Below, one piece after another: positions 6,068 through 11,289 of a DNA stretch of 11,289 bases. Source of the stretch: Sulfurimonas sp. (GTDB taxonomy: Bacteria; Campylobacterota; Campylobacteria; Campylobacterales; Sulfurimonadaceae). The position numbers and the translations under genes are program-made. The stretch is taken from NCBI GenBank assembly GCA_021648465.1, contig JAKISR010000058.1:1-11289 (forward strand), read 5' to 3'. Position 1 is the first letter of the stretch. Each line of letters begins with the position of its first letter. The notes beneath the pieces are model-generated. The model ran no database searches. It was given only the letters and a program-made list of their open reading frames with translations, and was not told the origin of the DNA.

Positions 6068-7054
6068 ATGAAAATATACTTACTTCTTATGCTGATATTT
6101 ATAACATCACAAGCTGCAACCATAGATGGATGGCAAAGACCATTAACTATTCCTGAACCAAAAGACAATCCTATAACACCTCAAAAAATAAAACTTGGAA
6201 AACTACTTTTTTTTGATAAAAGACTCTCAAGAGCAGATGATATATCATGTGCAACTTGTCATGACCCAAAATTTGGTTGGGCTGATGGAGTTGCACAAGC
6301 AGTAGGCGATAAAGAACAAAAAGGTAAAAGAAACTCTCCAACAATTATAAATAGTGCATATTTAAAGAGTTTTTTTCATGATGGAAGAGCATCTTCATTA
6401 GAAGAACAAGCACTAGGACCCATAGAAGCTGAAGTTGAGATGAATATTTCAGTGGAAAAGGTTTTAAAAAAATTAAATGCAATACAGGGATATAAAAAAT
6501 TATTTTTAGAAGCTTTTGGAGATGCAGAGATAAATAAAGAAAATTTAGCAAAAGCCATAGCAACTTTTGAGCGGATAGTAGTTTCACCACCAACAAAATT
6601 TTCAAGATGGGCAAATGGTGAAGAGAATGCTATGAATAGAATTCAAAAAGAGGGTTTTGACCTATTTTTGAATGTTGGAAGGTGTAAATCTTGTCATAAT
6701 GGTTTTAATTTTACAAATGAAAGATTTGCAAATATTGGTTTGGGTGATGAGAATGATTTAGGAGTTTATGACCTTAATGAAACAACCAACAAAATTTGGA
6801 AAAGTACATTTAAAACACCAACTCTTATAAATATAGAAAATACAGCACCATATTTTCATGATGGTTCAGTTAAAACATTAAAAGAAGCGGTACATATATG
6901 TGGAAATGGTGGAAGAAAACCTGTAAAATCAAGATCACCATTTTTTAGAGATAGAAAATATACTGCAGATGAAACTGACATAACAGTAGAGTTTTTAAAA
7001 GCTTTGTCAACACCTAAAATAGATATAGAAATTCCTACTGTTTTTCCTCAGTAG
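6068..7054 (+). CDS. Diheme cytochrome c peroxidase, CCP/MauG family
   Basis: A signal peptide (MKIYLLLMLIFITSQA) is followed by two c-type heme sites: CATCH at 61-65 and CKSCH at 206-210. Other family marks are KLGKLLFFDKRLS at 42-54, FFHDGRASSLEEQALGP at 102-118 and KTPTLINIENTAPYFHDGS at 249-267. The enzyme would reduce hydrogen peroxide to water in the periplasm with electrons from small cytochromes. At the place where the second heme's distal ligand is usually Met (bacterial CCP) or Tyr (MauG and relatives), the sequence reads AVHICGNGG, apparently with C278; this alignment is by eye. Length is normal for the family. The gene converges with and overlaps by 20 bases the small membrane-protein gene at 7035. 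Confidence 0.9.
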   Translation: MKIYLLLMLIFITSQAATIDGWQRPLTIPEPKDNPITPQKIKLGKLLFFDKRLSRADDISCATCHDPKFGWADGVAQAVGDKEQKGKRNSPTIINSAYLKSFFHDGRASSLEEQALGPIEAEVEMNISVEKVLKKLNAIQGYKKLFLEAFGDAEINKENLAKAIATFERIVVSPPTKFSRWANGEENAMNRIQKEGFDLFLNVGRCKSCHNGFNFTNERFANIGLGDENDLGVYDLNETTNKIWKSTFKTPTLINIENTAPYFHDGSVKTLKEAVHICGNGGRKPVKSRSPFFRDRKYTADETDITVEFLKALSTPKIDIEIPTVFPQ

Positions 7055-7310
7055 GTGATTGGGATTTAATATCTTTAACTTGATCGGCATCTTCTTTATT
7101 TATTTTTAGTAAAAATTTAATTCCAAATATACAACATAATACAGCAAATAAAAAATAACCCTCTATATTGGTCATGTGTGCTTCTATATGTGGGAAAACT
7201 GATATTATTCTTCCAATAACTACTAAGATATATAGTGATGCTACAGCAATTACAATGCCGACAGTAATTTTTTGCCATGAGTATTTTTTTTTATTTGTAC
7301 TATTTTTCAA
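7035..7310 (-). CDS. Small two-span membrane protein, 91 aa, behind pentaheme cytochrome
   Basis: Unrecognised protein with a basic N-terminus (MKNSTNKKKYSWQK), two hydrophobic segments (about 16-38 and 51-70) and a charged C-terminal tail, giving a hairpin with both ends in the cytoplasm. The start is TTG (7310-7308) with AAGGA at seven bases. It begins 19 bases after the stop of the pentaheme cytochrome gene and would be in the same operon, so a role as membrane partner or electron-transfer adaptor is possible but unproven; no heme or metal motif is present (CC at 59-60 only). Its 3' end overlaps the peroxidase gene by 20 bases on the opposite strand. Confidence 0.7.
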   Translation of the reverse strand: MKNSTNKKKYSWQKITVGIVIAVASLYILVVIGRIISVFPHIEAHMTNIEGYFLFAVLCCIFGIKFLLKINKEDADQVKDIKSQSPTEEKQ

Positions 7311-7329
7311 TTGTATCCTTTATGTTTTG

Positions 7330-8439
7330 CTAAAATTTAAAACTTTGTTTTTTAAATATGTGAAACTCTTTTGCTTCTTTCGTTTTTTCAAGTCCTAGTT
7401 TTTTAAGAGCTTTTGGATTTACTAAAAACCATCCAAGGACTACATCAACTCTATCACCTTTTTGAAGTATAAAATCACGTTTTACTTCTCTTTTTTCATT
7501 TGCTTTGATCATTGTGTCTTTTACAACACTATTAGCTAACCACGGCATAGTCGATTTACCATTTTTACCAAGAACTCTAACAAACATCTCATTTTTTAGT
7601 TTTATAATTTGATTTGCTCTTTTAACACTAATCTTTAAAATTCCAACACGAAGTGGGTGAAGAAGTAGGGCATGTGAAGTTTTGTTATCAATATATATTA
7701 TAAAATCATTTTTGTTTTTAAGTATAGATATATCTACATACTGAGTTAACATATCTGAGTGAAAATGTGTTCCTGGGAAACCATGAAAGGAGTGTGTTTT
7801 AGTGTCATTAATATTTGAAATACTACCTTTTACCTTTGGCATATGACAGCTTATACAGTTTGCTTCATCATCCATATCATTTTTACTCTCTGTAGTACAC
7901 AGTACAAGTGAGTGTTTGTTTGTTTTATGAGAGTGACAACCCATACAAATGTTACCATTTTTCATATGTTCATTTTTTTGTTTGATAATTTTATGATAAG
8001 GAGATTCAAGGTGATTATTTAAGTTTCCATAATAGTTTTTCGGAGTTTCATTTATGATGTTTATATTACTGTCTTTATGCTCTTTTACCTCTTCTATACG
8101 GTGACAATATGCACAGCTTATAGCTTCTTGATGAGTTTTGTTATTTATGTCAGGCATAGCCTTTTTGCCTTTTTTAAGCATATCATCTAAATTATCAGCA
8201 GTTGGTGTATGACATTTCCCACATGTATATTGATTAAATTTTTTATTTTTTGGATGTATATCCCAAATGGCTTTATGGATAGGATCTTTGCTGGGAGTTG
8301 ATTTTGCATGCATTGAACCGTAAAATTCATTATATATTTGAGTATGACACTCTTTGCATTCTATGCTTGGCATAAATTTTAAATTTTTATCTGCAAAAAG
8401 TGATAATTGCAAAAGTAAAAACATTAGTATTGTTTTCAT
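7330..8439 (-). CDS. Periplasmic pentaheme c-type cytochrome (cytochrome c554-like)
   Basis: Starting at the ATG at 8439-8437, which has AAGGA eight bases upstream and gives a clean signal peptide (MKTILMFLLLQLSLFA), the product has 369 residues. A start nine codons earlier is possible but would spoil the signal. Five CXXCH heme sites lie at 28-32, 73-77, 109-113, 165-169 and 195-199, with many extra histidines (H44, H143, H149, H171, H176) as possible distal ligands. From about 215 a heme-free, strand-rich domain follows, containing NKTSHALLLHPLR at 252-264 and ending LVNPKALKKLGL, as in other multiheme cytochromes with a C-terminal sandwich. It should carry electrons in the periplasm; the partner enzyme is unknown. 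Operon with the small membrane protein downstream. Confidence 0.87.
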   Translation of the reverse strand: MKTILMFLLLQLSLFADKNLKFMPSIECKECHTQIYNEFYGSMHAKSTPSKDPIHKAIWDIHPKNKKFNQYTCGKCHTPTADNLDDMLKKGKKAMPDINNKTHQEAISCAYCHRIEEVKEHKDSNINIINETPKNYYGNLNNHLESPYHKIIKQKNEHMKNGNICMGCHSHKTNKHSLVLCTTESKNDMDDEANCISCHMPKVKGSISNINDTKTHSFHGFPGTHFHSDMLTQYVDISILKNKNDFIIYIDNKTSHALLLHPLRVGILKISVKRANQIIKLKNEMFVRVLGKNGKSTMPWLANSVVKDTMIKANEKREVKRDFILQKGDRVDVVLGWFLVNPKALKKLGLEKTKEAKEFHIFKKQSFKF

Positions 8440-8603
8440 TAAATCAATCCTTATAGACAATATCAAGCTGTCTGTGGTTTCTTAATTATATATCAATGTG
8501 TAGCAATTTTATTAAATGTTTTTTCCCAAGGGGCGTACATTTTCATATGTTTACTTAAACATTATTTTAAGCGAGAGATTGTTTTATGGTCACTTGCTCT
8601 TAC

Positions 8604-8609
8604 ATTATA
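8604..8609 (-). promoter_or_regulatory. Predicted -10 element for the pentaheme cytochrome operon
   Basis: On the minus strand TTTGCTATAATG places TATAAT at 8609-8604. Transcription would start near 8597, about 160 bases before the start codon, the longest leader in the window. The leader contains a GC-rich island around 8526-8535 (CCCAAGGGGC) but no clear riboswitch fold. Confidence 0.5.
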
Positions 8610-8640
8610 GCAAATAATAAATATATTAAATAACGAATGC

Positions 8641-8646
8641 TATAAT
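8641..8646 (+). promoter_or_regulatory. Predicted -10 element directly before the BRCT-like gene
   Basis: AATGCTATAATCAG places TATAAT at 8641-8646, six bases before the ATG at 8653. The expected start of transcription coincides with the start codon and no Shine-Dalgarno sequence is present, so this looks like a leaderless transcript. It is divergent from the promoter at 8609-8604. Confidence 0.55.
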
Positions 8647-8652
8647 CAGTAT

Positions 8653-9816
8653 ATGAATTTAGAAAAATTAAAAGATAAATCAATATTATTATTTGGCAAA
8701 AGTCGTGCTTTTAGTAGTGATGAATTTCAATCACAGATAAAATTTCATAAAATTTCAATAGAAACAAAATTTGATGAAAATGTTAAAGTTGTTATAGATG
8801 GAAGAATGATGACTCCATATGAGCAAAACAAAAGTTATGAACTTTATAAAAATAATAAAGAATTAGAATTTGTGTCTATAGATATTTTTGAAAAAGAATT
8901 AGCAAAATATATAGATGAAAATACTTTACTGATGAGTTTAAAGCTCTCACACAATAAGCAAAGACTTAAAAGTTTTATACAAAACACAATGTTAAGTGAT
9001 GAATTCTTTTTAAAGCTTATTAAGATGTACTCATGGATAAAAGAAGACTTTTTTGAAAATGATGATAACCGTGATGTTAGTGCTGCTTTTATATCTAGGT
9101 TTTATGAAAATATTGAAAGAAACCATAATGTTCAGTATGCTACCACAGGATTTGTTCATTTAGTTTCACAAACAAATGATCAACAGCTTTTAAAAGCAAT
9201 TTATATGCTTGAGCCATTAAAATATCATCTAAAAATAAAAATGGCTATAGCACTTAAGTGTGAGACTAATATGCAAGAACTGCTTTTTAAAGAGAAAGAA
9301 CCCAAGATACTAGAAGCATTATCTTTAAACAAAAATTTAAATGCAAACTTTGTTACTGAATTTTTAAAAGATGAAACACTTGGGATTAATGTAGCTAGAA
9401 ATATTGAGTTAAGTGAAAATATTTTTAAACTTTGCAAAAATTATAAATTTGCCTTGGCATTAAATGAAACTCTTACTTTCAAAATGCAAGAGGAATTGTT
9501 TAATTTGAATGATGATGAAGTTTGTTATGCTTTATCATCAAATCATTGTATAGATGAGAAGATTTTAAAAAAACTATTTCAAAGCACAAATGAAAAGATA
9601 AAATCATCTATATATGAAAATAAAGCCACTCCTGTTGAGATACTTGAATTAGCTTATAAAAACAATCAAAACTATGCAGAGATAGCAAAAAATGAAAACA
9701 CTCCTATAGAGATACTATATCAGCTTCAATTAGATAGTAAATATGAGAGATCTGTAAAAACAAATGCTACATTTGGTCGGCATATTCAACAAGAAAATAT
9801 AGGATGGCAAGTTTGA
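8653..9816 (+). CDS. Helical-repeat protein with BRCT-like N-terminus, paired with AAA+ ATPase
   Basis: The 387-residue protein has no signal peptide or membrane span. Residues 1-90 (LKDKSILLFGKSRAF...VKVVIDGRMMTPYEQ...EFVSIDIFEKEL) have the order of strands and helices of a BRCT-like domain, a weak by-eye match. From about 170 to the end, short helical repeats of some 20-25 residues recur, each with an N-x-T/L-P/S-x-E-I-L-like turn; clear examples are ENKATPVEILELAYKN (322-337) and KNENTPIEILYQLQ (346-359), resembling leucine-rich-variant repeats. Such folds bind proteins or nucleic acid. Its last 13 bases overlap the AAA+ ATPase gene, so it likely acts as an adaptor or substrate-recognition partner for that ATPase. 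Confidence 0.72.
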   Translation: MNLEKLKDKSILLFGKSRAFSSDEFQSQIKFHKISIETKFDENVKVVIDGRMMTPYEQNKSYELYKNNKELEFVSIDIFEKELAKYIDENTLLMSLKLSHNKQRLKSFIQNTMLSDEFFLKLIKMYSWIKEDFFENDDNRDVSAAFISRFYENIERNHNVQYATTGFVHLVSQTNDQQLLKAIYMLEPLKYHLKIKMAIALKCETNMQELLFKEKEPKILEALSLNKNLNANFVTEFLKDETLGINVARNIELSENIFKLCKNYKFALALNETLTFKMQEELFNLNDDEVCYALSSNHCIDEKILKKLFQSTNEKIKSSIYENKATPVEILELAYKNNQNYAEIAKNENTPIEILYQLQLDSKYERSVKTNATFGRHIQQENIGWQV

Positions 9817-10808
9817 GAGCAAGTGATTTAATAAGAACTATAGAGTCTTTAATACAAAAAAAAGTTCCAATGTTTTTATGGGGTTCTCCAGGAATCGGTA
9901 AGTCTTCCATAGTTAAACAAATAACAGATGAAAAAAATATAGGGTTTATAGATTTAAGACTCGCACTTATGGACCCAACAGATTTAAAAGGGATACCATT
10001 TTATGACAAAGATTCACACACTGCACTTTGGGCTCCTCCAGCTTTCTTGCCAAGTGAAGGCGAAGGAATTTTGTTTTTAGATGAGTTAAATTCTGCACCG
10101 CCATCTGTTCAAGCTTCTGCATATCAGCTTATACTTGATAGAAAAGTTGGTGAGTATGAGCTTCCAGATGGATGGTCAATAGTTGCTGCTGGAAACCGTG
10201 AAGGTGATAGAGGTGTAACTTACAGAATGCCAAGCCCACTAGCAAATAGATTTGTTCATTTTGAGATGGAAGTGGATGTTGAAGACTGGAGATTTTGGGC
10301 ATATCAAAAAGGTATTGATAAAAGAATAATTTCTTATATAACATATAAAAGTGAGCATCTCTTTACTTTTGATACAAAAAGCGACGTTAAAAGTTTTGCA
10401 ACACCGAGAAGTTGGGAGTATGTAGATAAAATTTTATCAAGCTCACTTTCTTCTGAATTATTATTAAGTACTATTTCTGGTGCTGTTGGTAAAGATGTAT
10501 CAGTAGAGTTTTTAAGCTTTTGTAAAGTGATGAATAAATTACCAGATATACAAAATATTTTAGATACTGGAAAGGGTGAATATAGTGATGAGGTTGATGT
10601 ACTTCATGCCCTAAGCACAGGTTTAGTAAGTGGCTATTTAAAAGACAAAGGTGATGAAGCATTAGATAATTTGCTCACTTACACACTTGGTTTAAAGAGT
10701 GAATTTGCTGTAATGATAGTACAAGATTTACAAAGAAATTCTGTTGATATGCAATTTTCTAAAATTTTTAAAGAATGGGTTAAAAAATTTGCATATCTTT
10801 TAGAATAG
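9804..10808 (+). CDS. MoxR-type AAA+ ATPase
   Basis: The 334-residue protein has a Walker A motif GSPGIGKS (27-34, K33), a DPTDLKGIPF segment at 57-66 as in MoxR/AAA_5 proteins, Walker B GILFLDEL (D93, E94), sensor 1 in AAGNREGD (N131) and an arginine finger in PLANRF (R149). The C-terminal part from about 200 is helical and has no named domain. Such ATPases act as oligomeric chaperones that mature or remodel partner proteins, often working with a VWA-domain (metal-ion-binding) protein encoded next door. Here no VWA gene follows; a hairpin and a small secreted-protein gene do. The ATG overlaps the preceding helical-repeat gene by 13 bases, so translation is probably coupled. Confidence 0.88.
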   Translation: MASLRASDLIRTIESLIQKKVPMFLWGSPGIGKSSIVKQITDEKNIGFIDLRLALMDPTDLKGIPFYDKDSHTALWAPPAFLPSEGEGILFLDELNSAPPSVQASAYQLILDRKVGEYELPDGWSIVAAGNREGDRGVTYRMPSPLANRFVHFEMEVDVEDWRFWAYQKGIDKRIISYITYKSEHLFTFDTKSDVKSFATPRSWEYVDKILSSSLSSELLLSTISGAVGKDVSVEFLSFCKVMNKLPDIQNILDTGKGEYSDEVDVLHALSTGLVSGYLKDKGDEALDNLLTYTLGLKSEFAVMIVQDLQRNSVDMQFSKIFKEWVKKFAYLLE

Positions 10809-10892
10809 CAGAAAAGTATTTAAATTCTTAATCTTATTTAATTAAACTTAAGTCAAACAACTAATTAAAAAGTAATACGAGAGTTAAAAGCT

Positions 10893-10917
10893 AAATCGGA
10901 TAAAATTACTCCGATTT
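10893..10917 (+). terminator. Hairpin downstream of the AAA+ gene
   Basis: AAATCGGA (10893-10900) pairs with TCCGATTT (10910-10917) around a nine-base loop, followed by AAAATTTT. A second small stem, AGAGTG/CACTCT (10926-10931 with 10937-10942), comes next, just before the ribosome binding site of the small secreted protein. The first may end the AAA+ transcript; the second could influence translation of the next gene. Confidence 0.5.
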
Positions 10918-10959
10918 AAAATTTTAGAGTGTAAAGCACTCTTACCAAAAGGAAACAAA

Positions 10960-11094
10960 ATGAAAAAAATCATTTTATTAATCGCATTAACATTAGGTGC
11001 TCTTCAAGCAGAGAATATAGTACATTATGATACTACTAAAAGTGAACAAGACCCTATGAGTAAACCTAACCACCCAAGTACAGAACTTTACTAA
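10960..11094 (+). CDS. Small secreted protein, 44 aa
   Basis: ATG at 10960 follows AAGGA at a spacing of about six bases. The product has a classic signal peptide (MKKIILLIALTLGALQA) and a mature part of only about 27 residues, rich in polar and acidic residues and proline (HYDTTKSEQDPMSKPNH), without cysteine. Nothing in it suggests a lipoprotein or a heme site. I do not recognise a family. The gene stands alone between two hairpins: one after the AAA+ gene and one at 11137-11165. A periplasmic peptide or small accessory protein is likely. Confidence 0.68.
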   Translation: MKKIILLIALTLGALQAENIVHYDTTKSEQDPMSKPNHPSTELY

Positions 11095-11136
11095 TAAACT
11101 TTTAGTAATAAATCAATCTTAATTTAATTTCTCCTT

Positions 11137-11165
11137 TTAAAGTAGGTATCTAGTACCTACTTTAA
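11137..11165. terminator. Perfect 12-bp hairpin abutting the right repeat
   Basis: TTAAAGTAGGTA (11137-11148) pairs perfectly with TACCTACTTTAA (11154-11165) around TCTAG. It lies 43 bases behind the small secreted-protein gene and is probably its terminator, although the stretch after it is C-rich rather than T-rich. Its last base is the first of the 125-bp repeat, so the element boundary touches the hairpin. Confidence 0.55.
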
Positions 11166-11289
11166 TCCCCAATAATTCCATACCAAATTAGACAACAAGC
11201 TTGATTGCTCTATAATTAGGTACTTCAAAGCGAAAAAGTCACACTCAAAGACTTCACCCAACGGGTGTAACTTTTTCCAAAACAAGAGA
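11165..11289 (-). repeat. Right copy of the perfect 125-bp inverted repeat (probable IS end)
   Basis: Exact reverse complement of 3-127. The inner boundary (ATCCCC, here after TTTA) is the same element end as in the left copy, so the body of the element would extend rightward beyond the window. The sequence contains the same 13-bp stem. Identity without a single change over 125 bases indicates a recent duplication or gene conversion of a multicopy element. Confidence 0.75.

Noticed and set aside
8440..8600. Possible riboswitch in the pentaheme cytochrome leader
   Set aside because: The leader is long enough, but apart from a short CCC/GGG region there is no stable fold or known motif.
11165..11289. 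Resemblance of ATCCCC...AATTCC to the ends of IS10-type elements
   Set aside because: The match is short and the rest of the 125 bases does not follow it; naming a family would be a guess.

Overview
The window is AT-rich chromosomal DNA. Its gene content (periplasmic diheme peroxidase, pentaheme cytochrome, DUF350 and DUF819 membrane proteins, an L-Ala-D/L-Glu epimerase), tightly packed genes, TTG/GTG starts and recurring (G)CTATAAT promoter words without clear -35 boxes fit a Campylobacterota bacterium. A Sulfurimonas-like marine relative is my best guess, inferred from recognition rather than a search.

Edges: the first and last 125 bases (3-127 and 11165-11289) are exact reverse complements. 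They look like the same end of a repeated element, probably an insertion sequence, in opposite orientations at the two borders. The window is thus either the middle of a segment bracketed by inverted element copies or an assembly contig that stops at a multicopy repeat.

Left accessory part (about 130-835): on the minus strand there is a visibly GC-richer gene for a DUF2784 membrane protein, with the layout of an integron gene cassette. A GTTAGGA core lies just upstream of its ribosome binding site, its stop codon sits inside an inverse core site, and a GTTAGAT core ends a 58-bp attC-like site. A second attC-like hairpin precedes it. The next reading frame after the attC is cut by the terminal repeat. 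No integrase is in view. About 440 bases without a convincing gene follow (836-1276).

Core part (1277-11164): a minus-strand pair (unknown 125-aa protein, then an ExoX-like DEDDh exonuclease) diverges from a secreted peptidoglycan amidase. A DUF350 membrane protein converges with an untracked 40-aa membrane protein at 3672-3794. A DUF819 putative transporter overlaps an L-Ala-D/L-Glu epimerase, suggesting uptake and use of murein peptides or similar dipeptides. A diheme cytochrome c peroxidase follows, and converges with a pentaheme cytochrome plus small membrane protein pair. A BRCT-like/helical-repeat protein overlaps a MoxR-type AAA+ ATPase. Last is an untracked 44-aa secreted protein at 10960-11094 with a strong hairpin behind it.

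The most unusual part is the left edge: a foreign integron-type cassette and a second cassette truncated by a repeat element, in a genome region that otherwise looks ordinary. Several genes also appear to have promoters so close to the start codon that their mRNAs would be leaderless.
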